Below, piece after piece: positions 36,641 through 47,808 of a DNA stretch of 64,000 bases (positions are counted from its first letter, which is position 1; each line of letters opens with the position of its first letter). Origin of the DNA: Morinoia aosen (taxonomy: Eukaryota > Arthropoda > Malacostraca > Amphipoda > Talitridae); assembly GCA_030386875.1 (NCBI GenBank), contig CM059560.1, forward strand, positions 35,024,183 to 35,088,182. The letters run 5' to 3'. Made by a program: the position numbers and the translations under genes. The notes under the pieces are model-generated. The model worked only from the letters and a program-made list of their open reading frames with translations. It was not told where the DNA came from and searched no databases.

Positions 36641-39131
36641 AATAAACTATTTAATTCATTTTCAAATGGAAGAGTATTTCAAAAATGTATTCAGTTTTGA
36701 AGTTTTGAATTATTCATAAATGAATAAATGAATTTAAAATTAAATCTGTGACTATTTTCCCAAGTACTTGCATGGACATACATATATTCTGCACCTTCAT
36801 TCATTTCACATGACGCCCTCACCCATTCATCAATTTCAAGTCCATAAACCTTATAACAAATTAGTACACGTCACCACTTTTTAACGTACGTTTTGCATTC
36901 ATGAAGTTAGAATATTATTTAATGTTTCTTATTTGTTAATTTCATTACTAGTCGTTCACTGAGTTGCACCACTACCTAGTTACATGCTCGTGCGAGGCTG
37001 CACATCCTAGTTACACACAGAAAGCTGATTATTGTCCTAGTAAAATGTCCAGAAAAACAACAATTGTAACTGTAAACATTACCCTTTCAAGTTTTTCCCC
37101 AGCTCCCCTATTGTATGAAAATATGCATGGCATTATGAAACTTGAGTCATCTGAATACATAGGTTAACTTCAGTTATTTTCTAGCATAGGCCTTAATTTT
37201 CTACCTCTGCTTCGACTCCACGCCCTTCAGTGCCAACTGTCCACTGGGCACCAATTGCGGACGTGACGACCTCCACGGAACTGAGCGCATAAAAAGCAAC
37301 AAATAGCCTAACTGTGAAGGGCATCGCGCTATAATTAGCCGTCACGAGATCAGAGCACGCTGAGATGTTTGATCGCGTTCACCATGGGAACATAGGATCG
37401 TTTTCAAGATGGCACGGCACGCCGAGGGAAGAAAGTTTCGAATTTTTTTGGGTACGAGTACGTTGGGAGTACGTGCGAACTTGATTCTTAGGACAGAGTA
37501 ACAATTATCATGCAAGTGCGCCAACAAAAAATTCAATAAACTGAGAATGAGTTTAACTTGATATAAAATAAAATTCACTGGAACCTACTTAAATTATTTG
37601 CTTCATGTACAAGGTACAAACGTGAGTGCTTGCAGAATTAGCAAATAAAAAACGTAGGCATGAAAACGTCAAAGTTCACACACACCCACTGGGGATCGGA
37701 AAGCAAAAAGGATGTAGGCCTATACATTCAAGTGCGGACAAAAAAACGAAGCTGCACGCGAAGAATGACTTAAATAATTTAAAAAGAAAGTGTCACGTAA
37801 TTTCACCCATGTGCGCTAGTAAATTAAACACTCTAATATCTCGATATTGTACTCTGTTTCCCTGTCGCATTAAAAGATTACCCGCACGCATTAAAACTGC
37901 TGACATACTTTGAATTCAGTGGGTTAAATTTTCGACGCTGAACGTTTTATGAACGCTGAAGGTTTTTTATATTTTACCAATAAGAAGGTGTTTCCATCGT
38001 TAGTAATGGTGATTAAGAAACTTCTACAACGCATTTCTAAATATACCTACTGAGAAGTTATGACACTAAACCTGTAAAGTATATTATCACAAAACCACCA
38101 ATATTCCACATTTTCACTGCAGTCTCCCTCTCTATTATTTATTCACCTCCTTTTTCAGTTCAATTTTTCAAAATTATGGCATTACCCACGATAACAATCG
38201 CCAAAGTACAAAATACACAAACAAAATAATGTCAATGCCGATGGTGCAGGAACAGCGCAATTTACAAGTATCTGCAAATCTTTCTCCCTATGCCAACGGC
38301 GGGCAGCATGCGATGCCCATAATACAAATGTTTCTTTTTTCGTCAAGATATACCATATAAATAAAAACAAATTCTTCAGGAAACTTAGTCCTTTCTTTCT
38401 GCATGAAATGTGTTTGTAATGGCAACCAATCCAAGAAAAAACTTCAGTCCTAAATTCAAAGCAAAGGCACGATCCAATCTCAAAAATATCAGAATAATAC
38501 ATTTGCGCACATCTATTCGTACTCTTCTAAAACTGTTGCTTAATTCGTAATCTTTTTGTAGAAATTTTGTAGCAATCATATTTCTTACTTTTTAACGTCA
38601 TCAATCTGTCTCAATTATTTCAGTAAATTTAAGATGAAAATACCAGCATACTATTGAGCCTTGATCGTTTTTTGTGCTCTGACCTTAACATAGAAAGTTT
38701 CTAGTTTCCTGCTGCAAAGTTAGAAATTGGATAATATTTGCTCTTTCAATTCAAAATATCTCTGTTTCCCGAGATCACCAGTAATTCAGTGGTCAATGTA
38801 ATGAATCTGAATAGAATTTTTCATATCATTACAAAATGATTCAAAAATTTTCCGATTACTGTCATTAAACGCTCAACTAACATCACGGCAAACAGCAAGC
38901 AATAAACTATTGATGAGAAATGATCTAGTTTTGCAGTAAATACAACAAGTAAGTCATTTTACTTTTTCTAAAATAAATTTATATTTAGCTTTTCTGTTTT
39001 TGCATTCCCATGTATAAAAAAAATTAATAAAACTGAATAAACTCAAGGGACTTGGTTTTATTTTTAGGCCGCCTTCACACGGAGACAAAATGGTAACATT
39101 TCGTCAAAATCGTCCACATTACGGTTCCACT
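36641..39131. other. Non-coding DNA, no recognised feature
   Basis: AT-rich with frames up to 106 codons (minus strand, 38.2-38.5 kb) that resemble nothing known. GGCCGCCTTCACACGG at 39067 looks like a transposon terminus, but no partner was found. Confidence 0.5.
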
Positions 39132-39650
39132 CAGTGTTGCATCGTTGTGTTGCCAATTTAGCGAATTTTCCGATAGATCTAGAGTATTAAGATTTGACCA
39201 AGCTCTTAAAAAGTCACGATCAAGCTCCTAGTGGAAAATCTAGAGTATTTGAAGTACGATTTAGCTATAATGTAACTACTTTTCATATTTTAGGCGTAGT
39301 TATTAATAATTATAGAGAAAAATGTCAAAATAATGGTATAGTAACTTTTAGCGGTCAAGTTCAGTACCTGTCACGTTTTGTTCGGCGTCACTTAGCTTCA
39401 TTCTAAACAAGCGACAGCGAGTCGTTGGTTGGTAGCGGTAAGTAGCGTGTGCTAGAAAGTGTGGCGTAATCACTAATCATGCCTAAGCCATACTCGCAAT
39501 ACTTCCGTGAAAGTTTGAAGTCTTTTTCTGAATTTAAATGCTGGCTTCTGCCCTACGACGCTGACAAAGCAAAGGCATATTGGAACTATTGTAAATGTAC
39601 AAAGAACGCAAAATTGTGTGACCTAAAAAAAAATGTGGTGGTCTCAACAA
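39132..39650 (+). mobile_element. hAT-like 5' end with BED-type transposase fragment
   Basis: The left end CAGTGTTGCATCGTTGTGTT followed by TAGCGAATTTTCC and CTAGAG words resembles hAT termini. A frame from ATG 39479 begins MPKPYSQYFRESLKSF, continues with FKCWLLPYDADKAKAYW, then a zinc-finger-like YCKCTKNAKLCDLKK. This is the usual start of hAT or BED-finger transposases (family knowledge). The first Cys of the finger appears replaced (WNYCKC) and homology ends by about 39640. No right end or target duplication was found, so it is a fragment. Confidence 0.55.
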
Positions 39651-39999
39651 GCCGTTCGCTTATACTCGCACATCACCACACAAGCTTCGAGCGACCAGCC
39701 GCCACCTCACGCAACGGTTGGCTTCGAAGCCGATTTCGGATTTGCCTAAGCGACACTCAACCACCAACCAATGGGGACGCGTACTCAGCAAGTTACCAGT
39801 CTTCTCCCGGTGGCTCCGATCTTCACAATACTCATCGAAGACGCTCCGCCAGCAACAGCCTCTACAGTCTACTGCCTCTTCCGCCGCTTCGCACTCAATA
39901 GTCGCTCTACTGCTCTCCGTGCAGCAACTCCACTACGCGAATTGCTCGATATACTCGTCAAGTTGAATCCAGGTGAAGCAGACTGCTATTGCGTCTTCT
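39651..39999. other. Unassigned GC-richer segment
   Basis: Lies between the hAT fragment and a SINE, at the position where the 3' part of the minus-strand BEL/Pao polymerase would continue. Frames on both strands are open for up to 117 codons, but I cannot match them to the polymerase with any confidence. Confidence 0.4.
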
Positions 40000-40297
40000 T
40001 CAACAACAACAACAAACATCGGCATCTTTGGGATGCTTTATTTCCAATCAAGCCTGAAACAAATGATCTTAAGCATTGGTTTTTCAAATGTCTTATAACT
40101 AGCCCTATATATAGGACACCATGACTGTTCCCCCGTAAAGCCGGTACCCATTTCCAACACCTGGGTCGAGTGGGGTATTGTGCTTGAGATTTCCCTTATA
40201 ACCAACAGGGAAAATCGCAGCGCCAGCGCCGGGATACGAACCCGCGACTTCCAACATACAAGTCCGATCCCTTAACCGCTGTGCCACCGCGAGCACG
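40000..40297 (-). mobile_element. tRNA-derived SINE, subfamily 2
   Basis: On the minus strand: tRNA-like head GGTGGCACAGCGGTTAAGGG with A box TGGCACAGCGG and B box GGTTCGTATCCC. Then come the shared body (ATACCCCACTCGACCCAGGT, GGGTACCGGCTTTACGGGGG) and a TTG-rich tail. It lies just downstream of the catalytic VDD motif of the BEL/Pao reverse transcriptase and cuts that gene. Nearly the same subfamily as 58390-58677. Confidence 0.9.
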
Positions 40298-41187
40298 AAT
40301 TCAGATGCAACGCTGGTCATGATATCGTCCACGCCACGTACGCGTTTCTGAGAATATTTTCTAAGGAATCCTTGCGTAAGCATCCCTCTGCTTCTGTGGC
40401 TGCCTGTTTCAGAACAAAGTTCGCGATGCTTAGAGAGGAAACTTCTCCGAACGTGTGTGATGTCAAGGGATAATGTAAAGGTTGCTGCTCGAGATCCCCA
40501 TCCATGAACCATAAAAGGCGCATGAAATCTGCATGCTGTGGGAGTACCTTGATTTGCATAAACATTGCTTCGATGTCTGCCGCAAATGCAACAGCTTCTT
40601 CTCTGAACCGTAGCAAAACCCCAGCAAAGTTATTCATGAGATCAAGCCCTCACATGAGGGTGTCGAAAAGGGACACGCCACCATTTTTCCACGAAAAGTC
40701 AAAGACAACTCGTATTTTCTTTTTTGCCTTATGGTAGACCGCATGATGAACAAGATACCAACCCTTGCCAACAGAGAAACTACGTTCAGCACGAGGAACC
40801 AGCTCCTAGTATCTTTTGTCTATCATCTTGTTCATGAATACCTGATAGTCCGTGTAAAGAATTGGCTGAGCGATGAATTTCTCCTTCCAAAATTGCAAGC
40901 TAGCATGGGCTTGTCTGAAGTTATTCGACAAGCTTCCGGCGTCGGAACGACAATGAAGTGCGATCTCGTACCGTCCGCAGATCCTGCATTTCAAGCTACA
41001 TTTTACTTTCTCCAGCCATAAGTTGTTATCCAGCGACAGTGCTTTTTCACTTGGAGCTGAATCCACAAAATCCTGCTTAAATAGCCTATCCAGATTTTCT
41101 TTGATATTTTCCAACTTGTCGGATGAAATTCGGTGGCAGGAATTCCTTGTAAGTGGAGAATCCACGGGACCGTTCATTGCCCATCCG
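40298..41187 (-). pseudogene. BEL/Pao reverse transcriptase remnant
   Basis: Role in the intact family: copying element RNA into DNA. The minus-strand reading begins with YIFGWAMNGP, the conserved start of the Pao polymerase linker. An N-terminal segment with FWKEKFIAQPILYTDYQ follows. Then comes the fingers/palm block KKKIRVVFDFSWKNGGVSLF, ADIEAMFMQIKVLPQHADF (first catalytic Asp in the DIEAMF motif), and SSLSIANFVLKQAATE. A frameshift near 40320-40335 separates this from VDDIMTSVAS, the second catalytic motif, whose two Asp are still visible. In-frame stops lie near 40655 and 40810. Upstream in the element are the protease remnant and a foldback insertion. Downstream the SINE interrupts it. 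It cannot encode a working enzyme. Confidence 0.85.
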
Positions 41188-41196
41188 AATATATAA

Positions 41197-41676
41197 CGTA
41201 GATGAAATTGGACGATTTCTAGGAAATCTCACTTTTAGGATAAAAAGGAAAACCAACGTAGCTAAAAAAATCAAGGCATAAAACAAACGTTTCGGATCAT
41301 ATAAAATCCATCCTCAGTGTTCTGAAAAACAATAAGTCAAAGTATTAAAAACTATTTCTGAACTCTAATTTTCTGAATAAACCAACAGATAAAATATGGA
41401 CCTAAAAAAGACAAAGAAAAGACAATAATAAAACTATAAAACACTAACAAACAATAGAAAGCTTGGCCCCCGTGTCACATTCGTTAATTGACGGACGGTT
41501 TCTTAAAATGTACATCGATTCTAAAATGCGGAGATCAGATAAATTTGTGGTTGAGTTCAAAATTTTAAAATTCGTGTTTTTAAAGGAATGGAACACTAAG
41601 GATGGATTTTTTATGATCCGAAACGTTTGTTTTATCATTATTTTCTTAGCTACGTTGGTTTTCCTTTTTATTCTAA
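41197..41676. mobile_element. 480-bp foldback insertion with 9-bp TSD, possible Penelope-like relic
   Basis: Inverted arms at 41233-41322 and 41591-41676 are about 85% complementary (GATAAAAAGGAAAACCAACG against its inverse). AATATATAA stands at both borders (41188-41196 and 41677-41685), and these borders interrupt the BEL/Pao coding sequence between the protease linker and the FGWAMNG motif. Each arm read toward its outer end holds CTGAGGATGGAT...ATCCGAAACG (CTAAGGA in the right arm). That is a hammerhead-ribozyme-like core with a GGAT/ATCC stem. Penelope-like elements are known for inverted terminal repeats and hammerheads, so I infer a link. No reverse transcriptase is present. Confidence 0.65.
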
Positions 41677-41685
41677 AATATATAA

Positions 41686-42153
41686 AGTGTAGCGTAAGGC
41701 TCGTTTGCCTCACCACTTACGCACTCTAAAGGTATAAGTAATTCTGGTTCGTTAGTTCCCACTAATATTTTGATAGCTGAGTCCACAAACTCGAACTGCA
41801 GATTTACGAGATGAGCACTACTTTCTGTACCTCGCTTGCTGGGGGAATCTTCTTTTTTATGAATTTCATGGCCTTCCAGACTTCACAGTTTCAACTCCGC
41901 GATCTTTTGGACCGGGATGTGACGAGACTTTTCCGCCCATTATCGTGAGACACACCGAAGTTTATTCTCCTGTCGGCCCCAATTTCCTCATCAATTTTAT
42001 TGACATAAAGCAATCCGTTACCCAGCTATCCAGTACCATATACTCTTAATACACCGATTCCCGACAGAAAGAGAAACCATTACCGGTACAGCAGCGCTAA
42101 CTACTCTCTCACCTCGTACTTTCGGTTGCTGACTCGTGACGCACGTTGCAGGG
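41686..42153 (-). pseudogene. BEL/Pao protease and linker remnant
   Basis: The intact family's aspartic protease cleaves the polyprotein. At about 42048-41978, minus strand, VLDSWVTDCFMSIKL matches the retropepsin active-site region of BEL/Pao elements. The usual Asp-Ser/Thr-Gly triad here reads Asp-Ser-Trp, so catalysis would be lost. Further along, FVDSAIKILVGTNEPELLIP and LECVSGEANEPYA match the conserved stretch before the polymerase. Stops and frame changes separate these blocks. The upstream border is the Harbinger-like nest at 42157. The downstream border is the foldback insertion at 41197-41676. Confidence 0.75.
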
Positions 42154-42306
42154 TAAAGGGGTGTTTACACTAGGGGACATTGCGGCCTTGAGGCGCGACT
42201 CGTGTAGACAAGGCTCACCACAGAGGTTCATATTTGCGTGTGTGTGTTCGAAATTCCCGATTCGCTTTGCTCGAATCCGTGCAGCGCCGCACGTGTGAGC
42301 GGCGGC

Positions 42307-44560
42307 CAGTGTTTCCACGAGCGGGGTAATTACCCTAGTTTAGGGTAATCCGGGGTACCCTAGGGTAATGTTTAGGGTAATGAAAAATATGGCCAAATCT
42401 AGGGTAATCAGAGCTCCCTGAAGAAAGTGTCCGCCTAATCTACGAAAAATGGAAAATTGAAAGCCAATATGTAAGCACCCTCCTTGAACGAAATGCAATG
42501 AAACGAGTCAGAATTTAGTGTTCATAAAACTGCGCTGCTGCTGTGAATAACTTCGCGCATTTGAGTGTCATCAAGCTCAGGAAAGACGGCGTCAAGAAAC
42601 GAAGCCATAAAATCTCCTGTCCACTTCGTTTTGACAAATAATTCTGAATTGCATTTCGCCAATAAAAAACTCGATCGGTGTCAGCAACAGCCACTCAGCC
42701 AGTCGACGAAAGTCACTGTCATGTTCTAATTTCGCGCGTGCTTATGAGCTTCAACAGAATATTGACAGGTATGTTTATTGTATTTTTAAATATCACAGAT
42801 AATATATTTCGTCGAAGAAATAATTAATAGGTTCATTATAGTGATTGAAGTAACATCAGAGTTACCCCACAGCGCCGGTATTTTGCCAGCTAATTAGGTG
42901 GAAGGCGTCCTATTTCTTAGCCATACTGCACGCCAACGAAGCATGTTATTATAGCGATGCAAACAAAAAAATTAAGACAGGGTTCTTTGAAATTTCGAGT
43001 TACAAAAGGTGCTAAAGGCGTATGGAGAAGCTATAAAATTAATTACAAAAATTCATATGAACTAACGAGGACAGTTATTGACTTGAAATTTGCAATACAT
43101 GTTTGTTTTCTCACTGTCTTTCTCAGGCGCTGTAACCCGGACGTGGAATTTAATATATCTGCGATCATGCATAGAATTCCGCCAACCGAAATTAAAACAC
43201 TAGGGGTTTTAGCGAAAGTGTTGAAAAAAGTTTTTACATGTTAATAAGAAGGCATGGTAGTTTTTTCAAAAATCCTCTGAATTTCCTCACCCGGCCCGTA
43301 AGAAATAAATAAATTTGATTACTTTACGATCAACTTCATGAGTTAATGAGTGAATGTGATTGCAACGAAGTCTCTAAAAAGCATATGAGATGTAACAAGG
43401 TTGGATAAAATCCGAAATGAACAGATATGACGAAGGTCATGTGTGAGGAAAGCCAGAAAGCCATCAGAGCGAGTGGATCATAGTGTTAGGTTAGATTGAG
43501 CATGTGGAAAGGATGGCAGAAGTGAATGAATGGATATTGAAATGAAAAAATGATAATTTTCCTAGGGATAGGTAAACATATTGCATATCTTGCAGCATGG
43601 CCGATGATCGCGCACCGAGTGAGGAAGAGCCAACGACACCACCGCGAAAAAATAGTTCCACGTGAAAGCTAAAAACTACTAATAGAAATTTAAAGACTGA
43701 AACTGAAAATTTAAAGACTCGTCGACTTCGGAACCTGAGTTTTAGGGATGGTTAGCCTAGTCCTCAAATTCATCAGTACCAAAGGATAGTGCATATTCTG
43801 AGGCCAGGTCTTGAAGCTGCGTCGGTAATAGAGTTCCGTATGTGCTTATTAAGCAGCGGCCTTGATTATATACTTCTCGAGTTCGTATCGGTGATACGCA
43901 GACAAGATGGAGCTTGCTGTTTGATAAATTTATATTCACACATTTTAATATTACTGAACATAAAAGGACTAGATTCGAGGTTTGAGGGGTAACAAAAGTA
44001 GAGCACTACAAGGTTTATCGAACCGATATTACTTGTGGGAAATCGGAGGTCTAGGGTCACATGCTCTCAGAGAGACACTAACAACGATCCATGGGGGCAA
44101 AGAAAACCCCATCAATTGCCAGCCATGTGCTATCCAATAATCCTCTTGAAAATCGTGCTCGTAATGTGAAACTGCTGGTTTGTGCATTTTTAGCTGAGCA
44201 CCACCAACTCTTTAAGATTTGATGAAAGTAATGTTGCCAAATCAGGAGTCGCTGAAAAAAATGCGCCTTGGAAAACAGCGGGCATCAAACATAATTCGAC
44301 AGGTATTTGGCAAACATCTTGTACGTGATGTTGTCTGGGATATCGAACCAGCATTCTAACGCCGATCAGCTGGCCTTCCCTCCTGACGCTCATGCAGTAT
44401 GTGACACAGTGCTAATTCATACTGACGGAGCTCTGGAAACCAGTCCATTGTCCTATTAGTTAATTTATTGATCATAGCTCAAGATTAGCTTTTAGGGTAA
44501 TCTGGGGTAATCAACAACCTTCAGCTAGGGTAATTAGAGTCGCCTCGCGTGGAAACCCTG
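42307..44560 (+). mobile_element. hAT element 1, 2254 bp, perfect 8-bp TSD GCGGCGGC
   Basis: Ends CAGTGTTTCCACG and CGTGGAAACCCTG are imperfect inverted repeats. GCGGCGGC stands at 42299-42306 and 44561-44568. Both ends carry multiple TAGGGTAAT/GGGGTAAT subterminal words in both orientations (for example 42330-42405 and 44490-44535), as is common for transposase binding in hAT elements. The interior has only a transposase fragment near the right end. The 95-codon frame at 42957-43244 is unrecognised. Confidence 0.93.
44166..44359 (+). pseudogene. hAT transposase fragment in element 1
   Basis: Two in-register pieces survive: NVKLLVCAFLAEHHQLFKI (from 44163) and, after stops and a frame change, KKMRLGKQRASNIIRQVFGK (from 44255). 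The first is the AEHN-type motif and the second the conserved block preceding the catalytic DE(S/T)TD motif of hAT transposases. KQRASNIIRQ is shared exactly with element 2, so the two elements are siblings. The fragment ends at a TAA near 44359 and the catalytic core is deleted. Confidence 0.8.
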
Positions 44561-44582
44561 GCGGCGGCTGCGGGCCTGCGGC

Positions 44583-46840
44583 CAGTGCTTCCACTTTAGG
44601 GTAAAATACCCCATTTTAGGGTAATCAGGGGCTGTCTAGGGTAGAGCTTAGGGTAAAGAAAAATATTATGGTTTTTAGGGTAATTTGACTTTAGTCGGGG
44701 TAGCGTAGCAAAATTGTGGGGTAATTGCTTGTTTTCATACCAATATCAAGTTTGCTCTCAAGTACTACAATATACCTTGTTCAAGGTTCATTGCGGGTCA
44801 TAGCTTTTATGAAAATGTTCAATATGAGAGATGTTTGGAACAAGCGCAAATCTAGCCCGAACTCACTATTAAATTAGTCTTTGTTGCACACGACGATAAG
44901 GCGCAAATTGATGTGCTCATCGCTGCATCTCTCTCAGATCTTCCTTCAGTTTAATGTTGCCAGATTTTCTGCATGAATAATACTTTGGTTAATAAATAGG
45001 AATGACAATAATTAAAGTGATAGGCAACTTGATATGTTTTGAATTTTATATTTGCTAGCCTTACTAAACTAACTAGTAAATGTATCAAGATTTACACCAA
45101 AACATCTGTCATCGTCGTTTACTGGAATTGGACAGCTCCATAACGTGTACAAAACGACACTGCCCGAGCCGAGGGTAGGTAGTTTTGTTTCAGTTGAGTG
45201 CAACTGTGAAAGGTGCTGTCACGTCCAGTGTTGCATTGTGACAAAATTTTGGTAAAGCCTTTTCATGAAAATGGAAGGAAGGAAGGAAGCAAGGAGAAGT
45301 GAACAACTGTTTTTTTCTACCTCAACTAAGGATATGGCATGTTGTACTATATACTCAACTACCATTACGTTTAGTAAATCTTGGATTATTCTTCATGCTA
45401 AGAGTCAACGCCATAAAAATCACTCAGTGCAGAGACGGAAAACACAAACTATAACTTTGTTCATTTTATCACACGACCCAATTGACAAGTCAGCTATAAA
45501 AATAAAATTGCAGATATGAGCATATCTTTCTGAGCATAATTTGCCTATTTCGTTAAGCGACTCATTGCTAAAATTACTGGAAAAAATGTTTCTTAAAGAA
45601 AGTAAGCTTAGAGAAACAAAGAGCTTCAAATATTATTAGACAATGTTTCGGTAAACGTCTACTAAGTGATTCAGTCGTTGTCCTCAATGAACGTTTATAT
45701 TCTGTTATGATTGATGAAACAACTGATCGCAGTAAAGCGAAACTGCTTGGAGTCATCGTCCAATACTGGAGTGAGAGTGCAATTAAGAGCTCCTTTGTTG
45801 ATCTTGTTTTGAAAAACAGGATAGCTCAGTCAATGGATTGTTTACTACATTTGAAAACCAAACACTGTGTGGCTTCTTTGTTGAAAAAAGGAATTTTTGA
45901 CTTCTTAGAAAAAATGTTGGCCTGATGGAAATGCAGGTATTGGGAGTGAATCAAAAAGCTTGTAAAATAGAAATCGAGGTTCTTCTTCTTTTATTCTTGG
46001 CACTATATAGGACTTACTAACGTAGGACTGATATTCTTCGAGGCGCTACATGTATTCGACTGTAGGCTTTTGCTTTTTTGACATGTAGCTTTCTGTCGAA
46101 AAGTAATCTTCCCACAGGCCTAAATTTTTAATTGTAACGAGGCTCTTATTTGTAACTCTATGGGGCTAACTTTCAGCTTTGAGTAACATCGGCTTCGCCT
46201 TACTTTACGTAAGTTATCTCTATACGCATTTAAATTCGCGCCAATTGAGTATACTGATTGCAAAAATTTTGAGAGTCATATTTTTTTCATTAAGTGTATT
46301 AAATTCTTTGCCCCCTTCTTTGCGAGTGCACGGAGAATTAGGGTGTACATATGTGAACTTATATTTATCATCGAAATTCTTTCAATTTGTTTGCGCAAAA
46401 ATTGCGAACCTGGTTTTGTGTTGTGTTCCATAAATGAATGCTCCGAGTGTTTCTTTGTCGTTAATTTCTTCTTGCTATATCCTTGCATCTCTCTGCTAGT
46501 CAGGAGTCGATCGCCTGGCCGCATATTTTATATTTTACGCTCATTGAACAGAGCTTGTAACTAGGTAATCAAACAAAGAGAAGAAACTATAGCGAAAGCA
46601 ATATAAAATGCTGCGCGTATCGTGACATATGTGACTCCATGAAGTCAGAGAATTTTATTTTGTCATATCTCCATGACCTTGATATTGTGTCATGCCTACA
46701 CTTATAAACATGAAAACATTTAATATTTTCATCTAATACCAGCAATGAGCCTATTTGATATTTTAGGGTAATTTATGCATTTTTAGGGTAATCTTCAACA
46801 GAGTTTTAGGGTAGGAACTGTCACCCCCGTGGAAGCCCTG
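44583..46840 (+). mobile_element. hAT element 2, 2258 bp, perfect 8-bp TSD CCTGCGGC
   Basis: Ends CAGTGCTTCCAC and GTGGAAGCCCTG. CCTGCGGC stands at 44575-44582 and 46841-46848. It begins 22 bp after the end of element 1 and carries the same TTAGGGTAA subterminal words (44598-44700 and 46755-46815). The length is almost the same as element 1, but the interiors share little beyond the transposase motif. Confidence 0.93.
45265..45925 (+). pseudogene. hAT transposase pseudogene in element 2
   Basis: In the intact family this is a DDE-type transposase of the RNase H fold with an N-terminal BED-like finger. Visible blocks in order are a finger-like KDMACCTIYSTTITF...ILHAKSQRHKNH (about 45330-45420), the AYLSEHNLPIS motif after a TGA (about 45520-45550), KQRASNIIRQCFGK (from 45615), and the first catalytic block MIDETTDRSKAKLLGVIVQY (from 45707). 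Homology fades after a TGA at 45923. There is at least one in-frame stop and one frame change, and the C-terminal insertion and dimerisation part is missing. It is more complete than the copy in element 1, but inactive. Confidence 0.85.
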
Positions 46841-46848
46841 CCTGCGGC

Positions 46849-47187
46849 GCAGCTCTAGACCGGTCAGTGTGCAGTTGTTAGTCATCAAGTGAGGTAGCGC
46901 CTCTCGCTCACCCGTTATGGCTGACTCAACACTGCCACGAGAAACTACACTGCTTTTAATTGATATGTAGTAAGCCCATCAATGCCTTTGGCAGACTAAA
47001 AGCTGCGAATAGAAGGAGGCTGCTTTCCGTTTTATTTTAATGAAAATGAACGAATATAGTAACATTTCACTCATGCAAATAAAAGAGAGATTACGTAGCT
47101 TTACGATGCAGCAACAATATTCACACAAGCTCGTCTACAGCAATCCATATTTCATAGCAGCAGGCCACACTGACTGGTTTTGTACTG
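46849..47187. other. Segment between hAT 2 and hAT 3
   Basis: Probably interior of the outer Harbinger-like element. No recognised feature. Confidence 0.4.
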
Positions 47188-47429
47188 CATGGCTGCCACT
47201 TTTGTTTGACCAAAAAAATCTAGTGTGACCTCAAAAAATATCGAGAAACATCTAGATTTAAAAATAAAACATCCAGAAATATATCTAGAAATAAATTAAT
47301 TATCTACTATAATAAATTAGTTGAACAATAGCATATAAGGATATTTATATCATAAATTGCTTTATATTAGGCAATTTATCTTCAAATGAATTATCTAGTA
47401 TCCTAATATTTACCCTAATAAAGCTTGGT

Positions 47430-47800
47430 ATCGAAATATTCTTCAATTCCACACGTGTTGCGAGTAGAAAGGTCAGTCTCTATTGCTCTATCTTCCTACT
47501 TATCAACAATTGTTTTAAGGCTTTCACACCACTATCTTCATCACTTTTAATAATTTTGCAATTGCTAAGTAAGTTGATTCTACTTTATTAGATGCATTAC
47601 TTTAGAATATAGCTGATACACCAAGTAGTTTCATGATAGAAATATCATTGCTTCCATCCAACAATAAACTGAACTCATTGTTACTAATATCATTGGTCAG
47701 TCTTTCGTCAAAATGAGGCCACAATACATTCTTGATAATGTATGCGTATTTTATTCCATGATTTTTTGATATCATCACTAGTTTTGCAATTGGAAATAGT
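47430..47800 (-). pseudogene. hAT transposase remnant in element 3
   Basis: Minus-strand reading contains GIKYAYIIKNVLWPHFDERL, then SLLLDGSNDISIMKLLGVSA, which aligns with the hAT catalytic block where DEST(D) is usual. Here the acidic Glu position is Gly (LDGSNDIS). STYLAIAKLL and VKALKQLL follow with stops between. The 5' part of the gene lies beyond the nested insertion: NDTKTAMSRFISY is readable at about 48345-48307. Only a decayed core remains. Confidence 0.75.
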
Positions 47801-47808
47801 GTGCTTTA

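Noticed and set aside
38182-38502. 106-codon minus-strand frame as a small membrane protein
   Set aside because: It has no family resemblance, no splice or promoter context and is within the length expected by chance in this much DNA.
42320-46820. Interstitial telomere repeats (TTAGGG)
   Set aside because: The words are TAGGGTAAT in both orientations at hAT ends, not tandem TTAGGG.
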